From Scedosporium boydii (taxonomy: Eukaryota > Ascomycota > Sordariomycetes > Microascales > Microascaceae), in contig NJFT01000073.1 of the NCBI GenBank assembly GCA_002221725.1, positions 1 through 64,000 of the forward strand: DNA of 64,000 bases, read 5' to 3'. Each line of letters starts with the position of its first letter. Within the stretch, counting starts at the first letter, position 1. Below are positions 12,396 through 23,040 of the stretch, piece after piece. The notes under the pieces are model-generated. The model had not been told where the DNA came from. It ran no database searches and saw only the letters and a program-made list of their open reading frames with translations. The translations under genes and the position numbers were made by a program.

Positions 12396-13415
12396 GGTGA
12401 TTGGGCCTATTGCGTGTCAGGAGTTGAAATAAATTCTTGAGGGGAGAGAACTTCTGCGGCTTTATGGGATGGAGTTGATGGGTAAGACGGTTGTTTCAGG
12501 GAGTTGGCAACTGGATGTGTAGTTCATAGATAAGCCGCGCAAACATCAATCAGCCTGGTTGAATGGAGAATTTTAAATCGAGTCAAAGTCGAGGTTCTAT
12601 CGTCTTTAGAGGGGCAACTTAATCATAGTATCTTATGTCAGATTAGAAATGTCACATGACTTAAATTTAGTGTCCTTTAGGGAGGTACCTTTGTACATAA
12701 TCTTACCTGGATTCAAATCTGACCCACATGCATTGATGAATCAAAATGCCACCAAATTTCCACTGGCGCCAGGCACATGATAGTGGAAGCTTCAAGGCAA
12801 GCGTCTGAGACATTTGGTGGTTTGATACCACGATAAATTGTTCCTTCCATCAATGTGTTGGACGTGCAAAGCATATCAAGCAACCCGTTTGAAATCAACT
12901 TCACTTGAGCATTGATCCTATGCAGAGGCCACTCGCTCCAGCTTATGGGTTTGGGTATAAGAATGGACAATCTCTTCATATAAGATCAGTCGATGGCGTA
13001 AATTGGTATCATATTAAATCTCGTTCCAAGAAGATTAGTGCTGCCCACGGACACAAGTTCTTTTTTAAGCCATCTTGCTTCCCCCAACGATGGCGAACTT
13101 CGAAACGTGCCTCATTATCGTCCATTATATTAGAGACCAAGTTGAAAAGAGAAACATACCCCAGATTCCCAGCTCATGAACATGAGATTCAAACAGATTC
13201 AGCCCGCCTCATACGCCAGCTTCAAGACCAGATGGTTATCCCACATGGAAGGCTATTATTCAATAAAATATCCGATAGCTGGTGGGAAAATATTTCTCGG
13301 CCGCTTAGATAGAGGAGTGGAGAGATGGGTCTCAAATCCCAGATCGTAAATCCCAGGCAAGAGTATATATAAACATCAATGGAGGAAAAAAAAAATCACA
13401 TCTAGGAATTGAGTC
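12396..13415. other. AT-richer intergenic stretch
   Basis: This 1 kb lies upstream of the splicing-factor gene and downstream of the fatty-acid hydroxylase gene. It is clearly AT-richer than its surroundings from about 12540 to 13320. An unspliced 135-codon frame (12905-13312, plus) exists but shows no domain; see findings. Confidence 0.5.
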
Positions 13416-14625
13416 TCACGCAGACTTGCGGTCGGACTTGAGCTCGGTGCCGAAGACGTTGTCCCAGAACTTAGTGGTGACGCCGAAGCCGAGTTCGTAG
13501 TCGAGGAAATGGTGCTCAAGGTGGTACTTCTTCAGCTCCTTGTACCACAGTGGCAGGTTCTGGTGGTGGAGGAAGTAGTGCGTCAGGTCGTAGAGGATGT
13601 AGCCGAAGATACCTCCGCAGTAGACAGCAGTCGCGGCGTGCCACGAGTAGGAGAAGAGGGCGTGAGCAAGGAACCAGAAGGGAGTGGCGAGAACAACGAA
13701 GAGCGCGGGAGGCATGACGAGACGGTACTTGTCCATGGGAAGGTAGTGGTGGATGCCATGCAGGAGGAAGTGGAGGGTGATGAAAACCCTATTATCGGGG
13801 AGGTATCTGGAATCGAAAGTTAGTATGGAGTTGGAGCTTCTCGGTTCGGACAGAGCCCGGGGGGACATACTCATCAAGGTGGAAGAGGAAGCGGTGCAGG
13901 CAGTACTCGATGAAGGACCAGAGAGAGAACCCGAATAGCCAGTAGGACGCAAAGTGCAGAGGATTAGAGAAGCCCTTGATGGCCAAGGAACTTCCGTAGA
14001 CTACCATAGGCACCCATAGCGTGGGCACAACCCACCAGGGAGTCTTGCTGAAGGGCTCCAGGATGTTTCCAAAGAGAGGGGCAGACTGGCCGCCCTTATA
14101 ATGACGTGGGCGGTGGACTTGGTCGAGGTAAAACCTCTTGCTGAAGCCACCGAACCAGATTTGGGCGAAGAGCGGCCGGCCGAGGTCGAGGAACTTGTGC
14201 GTCTTGTAATCGTTCGAGTAATCCGTCTCCTTTTCCAGGTCTTCCTCGCACGACATGCCAGTTCGTGGGTGAATGGGCCTGCCCTGCTCGTCTACTTCGA
14301 GCTCCTCGGCGGGCTTGCCATTGGAGGCTTTGGCCGAGCCATTGGCGTTCCCGTTGGTGGCCTTTGCGGAGGCCACAAAGCCGACGAGGCAGTCGTCGAG
14401 GATATCGTAGGCCGTCTCGGTGTGGGTATGGGAGACTTCGTCTTTCAGGATGTCCTCGATGTCCTTCCCGCCGTATTCGAAGATCAGATCAGCACCGCCA
14501 GGATGGTCCCCCGCGAAGTCGGTAACATCGTAGACCTTTCTCCCAATCGTCACATAGCAAGACTTGGCCGTGCTATGCGCTTCGATCTCGGCGCGGGTGA
14601 AGGTAGGGAGAGTCCTCGAAGACAT
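13416..14625 (-). CDS. sphingolipid fatty acid 2-hydroxylase with cytochrome b5 domain (Scs7/FA2H type)
   Basis: Two exons, complement(13416..13806,13871..14625), give 381 residues; the 64-nt intron starts GTATGT. The N-terminal 90 residues are a cytochrome b5 domain with the heme-ligand motif HPGG at 41-44. A low-complexity Ala/Asn/Gly linker follows. The C-terminal half has four hydrophobic membrane stretches and the histidine clusters of the FA-hydroxylase superfamily: HRFLFH, HGIHH, HYFLHHQ and HLEHHFLDYE, which bind the di-metal centre. The enzyme adds a 2-hydroxyl group to the very long chain fatty acid of ceramide in the ER membrane, taking electrons through its own b5 domain. The length matches yeast Scs7 (384 residues). 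No anomaly is seen. Confidence 0.95.
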
Positions 14626-15370
14626 GACGGGCGACAGTGACGGTAACTAGGTTAGGAAGAGACGAGAGTAAAACTATCCAGACCGGGCAACGACAAGACA
14701 AAGGGTCGGTCGGCGGGCGGCTTAGCAGCAGGTTTGAAGCCTCAAAATATAGCCAAAAAAACCAGACAACTGGGGTGACCAGGTCGGAAGCCTCGGGCAA
14801 GCAGGGGTCAAAAGTCGAGAAGAACTGACGAATGAACAGAGCACAATTCAAACTCCAACAACCAGAAACAACATGACCGAGGCAGGGACACAGCGGGGAA
14901 GAGAAGGAGAGTGGATGCTGGACGTTCAAAAGTAAGGAGAGAAGAGCATTCCAAGTACTAAACTAAGCTATTCGGATCCCGACAGGAGATCAAAAAAAAT
15001 CAGCCAACATGGGGAGAGCGGAACGCGCGGTGAATCAAATCTTCTGCAATAAGACATGCCCGTGCTACTGGCGCTACGACACTAGTGCTACTGGGGTTAA
15101 ATTGACCGATCAAATCAATCAGGACTGGGACCAGGGGGTGGAAGACCCGTTGAATCTGATGGGGGGGGGAGTTGGCCAGAGACCAATACTGGGACTGTGT
15201 CCCAAAGTCCCACAACAACGGCGCGAATAAGGAGACATGGGTGTGGTGCTACATCTGCCATCTGCACGTGAATTATGGCGTGTCCTGGCGCATGTCGGAA
15301 CGACTTCAGCCGAAGCTCCAGTGGAGGAAGAGAGCCAAAGCTTTGAGACCAGAGGGGATCAAGTGCGATT

Positions 15371-15391
15371 GATCAATCAATTTGATTGATC
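15371..15391. repeat. 10-bp perfect inverted repeat
   Basis: The arms GATCAATCAA and TTGATTGATC are separated by one base. It sits in the divergent promoter region between the hydroxylase and HET-C genes and could be a dimeric-factor binding site; function is unknown. Confidence 0.8.
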
Positions 15392-16730
15392 CGATCCACT
15401 GAGTTGGCAATCGTCGCTAGATCGAGATTTGATCAGTTTGTTGATCAATAGGTCGTGCCAAGAACATCGAACCGATCAAATAATCTACAACACAGAATTG
15501 AATCACCAATCACTCGAAACCATGGTTGGCGATGAAGACCCCCAGACCATGTTACCATGAGCCAGATTGATACAAAGAACAATCAATTAACCCCAGTACT
15601 TTCGGTAATAACATCTCGGACTCGTCAAGGTGACCGTGTGAACATTTACTCGTACATTACTTCGGACATATGGTACGCATACTAAGTACAAGGAGTATGG
15701 AGTACTTCATACGAAGGACGGAGACGGTGATGGGTCCCGACATTTGAAGTTTAGATGTGGATCTCCGAGGAAGCTTCCTGACTTGGCGGATTGGAATTAG
15801 GCAACAGAATAAAACAAACTTGACGACCCGCCAGCTCTGTTCGAGTCTCGCCGGTCCCCCTTACAATCCGCCCGGGCGGCTCTCCAATTCATTTGAATAT
15901 GATTTACCTCTGCACCCACAGCTGAAAGACGACTCTCGTTGGAATCTTGGTGCATCTTCACCTCTCTCAGTCACGATCTTGCCCGTGGAATCAGACTGGC
16001 CATAACGCATTCAGTCCATGCTTGGCGCGCACCGGTGATCACCGAAGTACCGCTCCTAGCGCCCGTTGGTGCCAAGTAACTTCGTCGTTGTCGTCATCAA
16101 CCTCGAGAATCTTATCGAAGATGCCGCCGGATATCTTCATTCTCATCGGGATGGGATTGCCACTTCGAGCAGTGTAGATATTTGAGGTGAGAATACTAGT
16201 CTAACATTACTTCGTAGGCGACGAATAACAGTGTCCTGCTGCTATTATTCATTTCATCACTTTCCAGCCAAAACCTCATTCCTTCTGTTGATAGGGCTGT
16301 ATTGAACAGCAGGGGTCCTGTGGCTGAGCCTATTTGTAGATCGAAGTTCCATCCGGCAAACCATCCCTCCCGGAGCTTGTGGCGTCTGATGTCACGATCC
16401 TTCAAGCTTTTTGTCCAAATGCCCTGCTGGGTCGAGACTACTGCTCGGCCCACACAGGGAATAAAATCGAGATATGGAACATCGAAGAGTCCAAAGTCAA
16501 CAAATTGTGCGAATGGTGGTGCGGCCCCCAGAGCTTAATGCTTAATTCAACCTCCGGTCGATTGCGTGGTCATCAATCCGGCACTCGGCATGGCTTGAAG
16601 CTTGAGCTTAGCTTGGCGGAAGGAGGGGGAGGGGCAAGGCTCATTGCCAATTTGAATGGAGTCATGGGCAGGTCGAAATCTCAGCGCCAGCCAACCCCGC
16701 GTCGTCATTACGTCTCTAGCGCACTGTTTG

Positions 16731-16775
16731 TCTTTGCCTCCCTCCCTCCTTTGTTCCTTCCCTCTCTCTCTGTGC
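16731..16775 (+). promoter_or_regulatory. CT-rich tract upstream of HET-C
   Basis: A pyrimidine-rich run (CTCCCTCCCTCC, then CTCTCTCTC) lies about 470 bp before the HET-C start. CT-rich tracts often mark core promoters in filamentous fungi, with transcription starting just downstream. The call is positional inference only. Confidence 0.35.
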
Positions 16776-17238
16776 GTGTGCGTGTCTGTTTGGAGTACAA
16801 GTAGGGCAGGTGCTCTTCAGCCCAGCCCATCCATCATTGAATTTTGACGTCTCGACAATACCGATCAAGCTTATTCCGTCTCACGTCATCAACTTCGCGT
16901 TTTGCGACAAACAGAGTGCAGGCAACTAGACGCCCGAAGAAATCTAGTTGTCGCGAACCTCATTTATGCCTTCCCACAATACCCTTGTTGTTAATGCTCC
17001 TGAACCACTCCGATAGTTCCAATAATAAACTATATTGAACCGCTGGCGGCGGCCTCCGAGTCCTCTTGCTGTCGCCTACGCCTTCTCTTCCCCACGCGAT
17101 CTCCGAACTCAATTGCTCCCGGCCTCGGTAATCTCGTGCCTTATTTGCCAATCCTCTCGTGCTAGTTCTGCTTCGAAAGAACTTGCCCTTTCAAAAACTC
17201 CATCACTGTCACGCTTCTGCAACTACGCGCAACACAAG

Positions 17239-20158
17239 ATGGGCGTTTTCACTCTAAGCCACGGGGGCGCTTGGCTCCTCGTGCTGTGTATCATTCTGAT
17301 CGTGTTACCTTCACCCGCGGCCGCCTTCGGTGCTGGGAATATTCCATCGATTGCTCAGGTACGTTGATCCAGTTTGTGATATCTCGATACCGGTGGAGTG
17401 AGGAGCTAACGATTCCGCTTGTAGGTTGAGGGACACAATTGGCGCCATGGAGGTTAGTCTTGCCGTCATTACATATCTTTTGCGCATGGACCTGTTGGGC
17501 ACTGACACTTAGAATCCTAGACATCGAGGACATGCTTGCGACAATAGCGTTCATAAAAGGAAAGAAGTGGACTTCAATGCTGATCAAGCGAACGTATTTC
17601 GGAAACTGGCTGCGAGACTACTCTCAGGCCATCGATGTTGGAAGTTTGAAGGGCCCAGTCAACGCTGAGACCATTCGCGTCCTCGTACGTTTTCTCAACT
17701 CCAGCTCTCAGCCCACAGAGAACAGGTAAAGGCAATCTAACATGAAAGCGACTAGGTCTGGGTGCTGGGGTTCATGAGTTTTGGATATGCAACTGAGGAA
17801 TTCGAAGTCACGGCCGATCGACTCGGTGTCTACCGAGCGGAAGAACATATCGACAATCCATTAGGTTATTCCGAAGGCTTCGATGCGACAAAGTTCGATA
17901 AGCGACTCCGAGGTCCTGTGCGGCCCATCGAGACTGAGATAGACATGCGCACTGGAATGAAAAACTATATCGCCAACGAAGACGGAGATTGGGCTACAAG
18001 CGCCGGGTATCTTCGTTTCAGCATTTCGAGGTCCGTCCACTACGGGCGTCTCTATACCTGCGGCGGATCCAAGTCTGGCAAGGAGGAGGACCTCTGCGAA
18101 GCACTGCGATGCCTCGGACAGGCCCTCCACTGTCTCGAAGACTGGGGTGCCCACACCAACTATTCCGAGCTTGTTCTCATCGATATGGGCCACCACGAGG
18201 TTTTCCCTCACTGCGGACGTGATACTCAGATCTCAATTAGAGGAAAGAGAATGTATCCTCTCGTTACGGGAACGTTTGGAGGTGTTGACTTTCTCCATTC
18301 TGTCATTGGGTAAGCCATTCGGAACCCTCCTTCCTTCGTTCCTTATTCTCTTTGCGGTAGTCTGTCTCTACTGACACAGGAAATCCAGTGCCGCATCTGA
18401 TTCTTTCACCGAGTCCGAGGTTGACGAAGTGGACATCGCTTTGAAGAACGCCGAGGCAGGAGGAGGGGTGCCGTCGTCGTCGCGAGCCTTTGGCGGCTCG
18501 TCTGGAGGAGAGGACTTTATCTCGCTCATCTCAAACCTGCCCGGTGTTGGCGGAGGATTTGCGGCCCAGGCTAGGGACCTGAAGGCCTCGTCCGATGCAC
18601 AAGAGCGCGAGAACGCCCATTACGCTTCCTCTCAGCGCAGCCGTGAGAATGTGAATATCGTCCCCGGCCTAAGCCCCAATATCGACCCCGTCAAGATCTC
18701 TCAAAAGATTTACCCCATCCTCGAGTTCCGCGACAAGATCGTCAAGGCGATTAACACGACAATCTCCAAGATCCCTGGTTTGGAGAAGCTCTTGGATCAC
18801 ATCTCAGAGACGCTTACAGCCTTTATCCTGGGTCTCCTGGCCCCCTTCATTCGTCCCATCATCCAGCAAGGGTCCAAGATCCTCAAGGAGGGTTCCGAGA
18901 ATGTCATTGGCGCCAGCGCCAAAGCCCAGCTGGAGCCGTGGAATAACCCCCGCTGCAGCGACCCAACTCACTCGATGCTCTCGAAGGATCATTTCACCAA
19001 CATCCTAAACTCTTGCGGTGGAATGGTCGCTGTAACCATTCTTCAATACGCTGTACCGTAAGTTAATACCGTCGCAGCGGCTGATGTCCCGAATCTTGAA
19101 GAAAGCGTTCCCACTAACTACTACCGTGGGAAAACCATAGTCGTATTCTCTTCGCTTGGGAGAACCCCAACGTTCCCGTGAATGAGGTAATCAACGACAT
19201 CCTCCAAGCCTTCCACCACCCTGCCCTCCGCGACGAGCGCATCGAGATCCAACGCACCATGTACAACACGGTGCGTAAATGGTACAACGAGCACCCTAAG
19301 CGTCACGAGCTCCCTCACCTCCTCAGCTCCGAATCTGTTAAGAACGGCAAGAACCACGTCCTCCACGGAGACAAAACAAAGTCCCGGAGCCGGAGCGGCG
19401 GCGCCCATTCGTGCTACGGCGACTGCGGCCACGGCAAAGTCGCCGGCGGCTTGTGGGGCCAGGTCCGCACGAGAGATTTCCGCGAGGATGCCGAGCCCGA
19501 AGGCGGCGCGATGTTGTCGCCGGGCTTCCCTCCCTCGCGGCAAAGTTATGGGTATGCCGGCGAAGGCCATTCGTCGCAATACGCGGGCCAGAGCCAAAGC
19601 CCACGGCCGTCGCCTCGTCCTTCGTCGGGCTCGGGGTCCCAGGCGCCTGCTCAGCAGACGTACTGGCAAGGCCAGCCTGGCTCAGGGTATCAGCAGCAGC
19701 AGCAGCAGTATGGTAGGCCTGGGTCTGGATATAAGCAGAACGACAGGCCTGGATCTGGATACCAACAACATGACAGACCCGGATCTGGATACCAACAACA
19801 TGATAGGCCCGGATCCGGATACCAGCAGCATGATCGGCCTGGGTCTGGGTATGGAAGGCCTGGTTCCGGCTACCAGCAACATGCTCCTCCCCCCCAGCAG
19901 CATGGATACTACCAGGGACAGCCGCCGCAGGGTTACCCGCAGCAGTCGTATGGAGGAGGATACCAGCAAGGGCCGCCCCCACCAGGTCCTGGCTACTATC
20001 AAGGTCCTCCACCACCTCAGGGGCAGTATCCCGGTCACGGACCGCCTCCCCCTCACGGATATGGAGGCCCCGGATACGGCCAACAACAGCCGCCTTACCC
20101 TCCACAGCCTCATTACCAGGGAGGAGGTGGAGGGTACCCTGGTGCGGGCTATCGGTAG
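17239..20158 (+). CDS. het-c: HET-C family heterokaryon-incompatibility protein
   Basis: Six exons, join(17239..17358,17425..17452,17521..17684,17756..18309,18389..19057,19141..20158), give 850 residues; exon 2 is only 28 nt. The N-terminus is a signal peptide (WLLVLCIILIVLPSPAAA) followed by FGAGNIPSIAQVEGHNWRHG, typical of the Het-C family. Conserved blocks include FGNWLRDYSQAIDVG, EIDMRTGMKNYIANE and a Cys/His-rich segment around HCLEDWGAHTNYSELVLIDMGHH, recalling phospholipase C/P1-nuclease-like His clusters (inference). The C-terminal 170 residues are Gly/Pro/Tyr/Gln-rich and include decapeptide repeats. In Neurospora crassa, het-c alleles of different specificity cause heterokaryon incompatibility together with pin-c; specificity lies in a central variable segment. 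No HET-domain partner gene is present in this window. The acceptor of intron 4 has two in-frame AGs, 9 nt apart. Confidence 0.93.
19715..19885 (+). repeat. 30-bp coding minisatellite (RPGSGYQQHD units)
   Basis: Four full 30-bp units start at 19715, 19745, 19775 and 19805. A shortened 21-bp unit follows at 19835 and a last unit at 19856. All keep the HET-C reading frame. A CAG-rich run precedes them at about 19690-19708. Third-position differences between units show they are not a very recent expansion. Confidence 0.9.
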
Positions 20159-20976
20159 AAAAATCGTCGTCAACTTTTTCTTCGAGTCTCAAAATCCGCG
20201 ACTGATATCCGAGAAATGAGTGGTTGGGGGGGGGGGGGGGGGGGGGGAGAAAGGGGTGAATGGCCCCGGGGTGGCTATAGAAGATGGATCTCACGACCAT
20301 GGCGGCGGGCAGGGGGTACAAAAAAAAAAGGTGGCTTGTTGGGGATGGGATAGGGTAGGACTGAGAGTCTGACTTTCTCGTTCATCGCGGTAGTTTTAAA
20401 TACTAGCTAGTTTTATATACACTTTGGTCACGACTTCCACGATGGCCTCTCTCTCCTATTGTCTTCTGCCTCATGAAAATGTGTTATACCCGACGCGTCT
20501 AGACTCGAGAACGAAGAGGGGGAAAAAAAAAATATGTAATGGATGAAAGAAACGAGCCCTCGTACGCCTCTATACCATGACCATCTAATACCACGCATGT
20601 ATTTATGAAGAAACAAAAAAGAAACAAAGAAATATGTCAAGTACCAAAATTAAAGACCCTCCTTCATGATAGTGTTGCCTTTTTTTTCTCTCCTCTCATT
20701 TCCTTCCTGCTCGGAAAAATGCTTATGGATGCAAATGCTGTGTGCTCTTCCTCTCCCAAACGCCATGATGCCAAAAGATATGAGGCCATGAGAAGAAACA
20801 TGAGGAACATAAAAACGAGAGCTGCCCATCCTCCGAAATCCCCCCGTGTAATATTAAAAGGAGTTTTTCATTACCATGCTCCCCTCCCTTCCACCGCGAT
20901 CCCAAAATGCAAAACAAGCGAAGCAAGGAGGGAAATGCTCTGTCCAACGTCAACGAGCCACCCACGCACACACCCC
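20159..20976. other. convergent 3' region with poly-G run
   Basis: HET-C (plus) and the PP2C gene (minus) end facing each other, leaving 818 bp for both 3' UTRs. A run of 22 G at 20226-20247 lies about 70 bp past the HET-C stop. The rest is A/T-rich with short frames only. Confidence 0.6.
20226..20247. repeat. poly-G run of 22
   Basis: A pure G homopolymer lies about 70 bp downstream of the HET-C stop codon and within its expected 3' UTR. Such a tract can form a four-stranded structure in RNA (inference). Its length may be inexact. Confidence 0.85.
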
Positions 20977-23040
20977 TTACCTCAACCTCCTCGGATCCAA
21001 AGCCTCAGCCCTCCTCATATCCCTAACCTCCTTCGTCCCCAAACTCCCCAACCCGCCCTCCGACCTCCTCTCCCAGCCGCCGAGCCTAACGACGAGACAC
21101 GTAGCATTATCCCCGTCCTTCGAAATCTCCGTAGCGAAGTTAATGACGTCCCTGGCCCCTTGGTCGGGCGTCTTCGCCTCCTTGACAATGTCGACGATCT
21201 CCTGGTCGCTCAGGGTGCCCGAGACGCCGTCGGAGCAGAGCACGAGGAAGGAGTACTGTGCGGGCGTCATGTCGAGGCGGGTGATTTCCGGCTCGGCCGA
21301 CACGCCGATGCGCTTGCTTTCGATGTCGCCGAAGGCTCGGCTGTTGGCGAGGCCGCTGATGCGTTGCTCGCCGAAGGAGTCGCCCGTCACCATGGACGCG
21401 GCGGGGGCGTAGCGACGGAGACGGCGGGCTTCGGCGGGGGCTGTGGGGTGGTGGTCCGAGGTCACGGGGGCTGCGAGGCCCGTGCTTGTGTCGCAGAGGA
21501 TGGCGCGTGTGTCCCCTACGTGCGCGACCATGAGCGTCGCGTGAGCGCTCGGATGCCAAAACGGTGCGGGAGTCGGCGTCGAAAGAAGGGCTACCGACGC
21601 CGTCGACCCGCCCTTGAAACGCATGCGTCCGCCAATGTGCTGGCCCGAGGGCGTGGCGTGCGGCGCGCCGAGGATCTCGTCGTTGTTGTAGGGTGCGTCG
21701 GTGGCCGTTAGATCGGCCGGGTCGGGTTTCCGGGCCTGCGCCGATATGAAGTCGAGGTCGGCGCGGAGGAAGGCGTACTCGAGGACGGACTCGACGGTTA
21801 TGTCGGGCATCTCGGCGTCATTGAGTTTGAAGTATTCGGGGTGGAAGCGGCGGAAGTAGCCGCCGATCGTGTTACGGTACTTTTTGACGAGGTCCATCAG
21901 GCGGTGGTGCGCCGAGGACCAGTCGCGGACTCTACCCGGCACGGGGTCGGAGCCGTGGATAGCGTCGGCGTGGGCTGGCTCGGTGATGACGCCTTGGCGG
22001 TCCCTGGTGGGGACGTGGCCGGCCATCTCTTCCCTGATTTCGGCGGCCGTCTTCATCTTGACTTCCTCGTCCGTTGCCGTTGCCGTAGCGTCCTTCTTCT
22101 GTTTCGTCTCCTCATCGTTTGGTGGAACGCCTGGCCGGTGTTTCCTCCCTAGGCTGCTGCGTAGACCGAGTTCGGCAGAAGCTTCCTCAATGTACCCGTG
22201 CAGCTCATCCCTCAAAAACTCAGCACACTCACTACCCCCATGCCCATCAAAGACAGCAAAGTAGAAAATCTGAGGATCCCCAAATGAGCTGTCCGCAGGC
22301 GTAACCTCCGCCTGCTTCTGCGGATTCCGCACCAAGCTAATAGGAGCGCGCTTAGCAAACGCCGGCATATCAATCGTGCCAGCCTGGTCCGAATCCTCAT
22401 TATAAGGCCTCGTGCCCCTCGACGTCGCCCTACCAAAGTGATGCTTCGCGCTGCGCAACGGGATGCGCACGACGGTCATGTCGCGACTCGTCATGCCGCG
22501 TCCGGGGATCGAGGCGGGCGAGTGGCCCGAGTTCGGCGTGTGCGGTGTCGACGCGTCGCGGGGTAGCTTGTGGCCCGGGCCGGCGGCCAATCGCTGGTCC
22601 GGGTGCATCGACGAGGAGGGGAGATGGGTGATGAAGTAGTTGTGAAACTTGCGTCGGGGACGAGTGACGGCATCGGGCGGGTGGGAAGGGTGAAGGGCCG
22701 ACTTGGGCATCATCTGGCTCGTTGTGCAGATGGGCTGGTGTGTTGAGGGATGGCGTGTGGCGGCATCGCGGAGGATGGGGCGGGGACGGTTCGGGGGGAG
22801 GAGAGGGTAGGGGTCGGCTTCGATTTCGAAGGTTTGCTGTTGGTCGTGGGCATGTGTTGTTTCTATGGCCTCTCGCGCGACGCGAGAAGAAGGACTGGGT
22901 GAATATGCGCGTCCAGGTTGCAGTTGTAGTTGTAGTTGTAGCGGTAGTGGTTGAGGTTGGAGATGGTGGTGAGGAGCGGAAAGCGTTCGAGCACGTAACC
23001 GGGCATGACGCGATAGCGTCTGCCAAGGGAGGTTCGTCAT
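20977..23040 (-). CDS. PP2C-type Ser/Thr protein phosphatase, Ptc6-like
   Basis: One unbroken frame gives 687 residues from the ATG at 23040; an upstream in-frame ATG (23289) would add 83 residues with little family likeness. The start chosen exposes an Arg-rich, acid-free leader (MTNLPWQTLSRHARLRARTL), plausible for mitochondrial import. The PPM catalytic motifs run in order: SRGTRPYNED (207-216), VFDGHGG (263-269, metal-binding Asp265), FKGGSTA (475-481), VAHVGDTRAIL (505-515), LANSRAFGD (564-572), LCSDGVSG (601-608) and GDNATC (643-648). About 200 residues separate DGHGG from GGST and include a charged Lys/Glu/Thr insertion. The wording and order fit the fungal Ptc6 group, intermembrane-space phosphatases linked to mitophagy and pyruvate dehydrogenase control in yeast; localisation here is inferred. 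Confidence 0.88.
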   Translation of the reverse strand: MTNLPWQTLSRHARLRARTLSAPHHHLQPQPLPLQLQLQLQPGRAYSPSPSSRVAREAIETTHAHDQQQTFEIEADPYPLLPPNRPRPILRDAATRHPSTHQPICTTSQMMPKSALHPSHPPDAVTRPRRKFHNYFITHLPSSSMHPDQRLAAGPGHKLPRDASTPHTPNSGHSPASIPGRGMTSRDMTVVRIPLRSAKHHFGRATSRGTRPYNEDSDQAGTIDMPAFAKRAPISLVRNPQKQAEVTPADSSFGDPQIFYFAVFDGHGGSECAEFLRDELHGYIEEASAELGLRSSLGRKHRPGVPPNDEETKQKKDATATATDEEVKMKTAAEIREEMAGHVPTRDRQGVITEPAHADAIHGSDPVPGRVRDWSSAHHRLMDLVKKYRNTIGGYFRRFHPEYFKLNDAEMPDITVESVLEYAFLRADLDFISAQARKPDPADLTATDAPYNNDEILGAPHATPSGQHIGGRMRFKGGSTASVALLSTPTPAPFWHPSAHATLMVAHVGDTRAILCDTSTGLAAPVTSDHHPTAPAEARRLRRYAPAASMVTGDSFGEQRISGLANSRAFGDIESKRIGVSAEPEITRLDMTPAQYSFLVLCSDGVSGTLSDQEIVDIVKEAKTPDQGARDVINFATEISKDGDNATCLVVRLGGWERRSEGGLGSLGTKEVRDMRRAEALDPRRLR

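Larger units (their letters stand above)
14626..17238. other. divergent intergenic region between hydroxylase and HET-C genes
   Basis: The 2.6 kb between two divergent genes should carry both promoters. It includes a cluster of GATCAA/TTGATC words and a perfect inverted repeat at 15371-15391 (see findings), a TACTTCGTA word at 16208, and a CT-rich tract near 16730. No coding region is supported. Confidence 0.6.

Noticed and set aside
17239..20158. A HET-domain (pin-c-like) partner next to het-c
   Set aside because: Both flanks were read; neither the divergent hydroxylase nor the convergent phosphatase has a HET domain, and no other frame near it does.
19338..20321. Long minus-strand frames opposite HET-C
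   Set aside because: They arise from the repetitive, codon-biased Gly/Pro/Gln tail of HET-C and have no domain.
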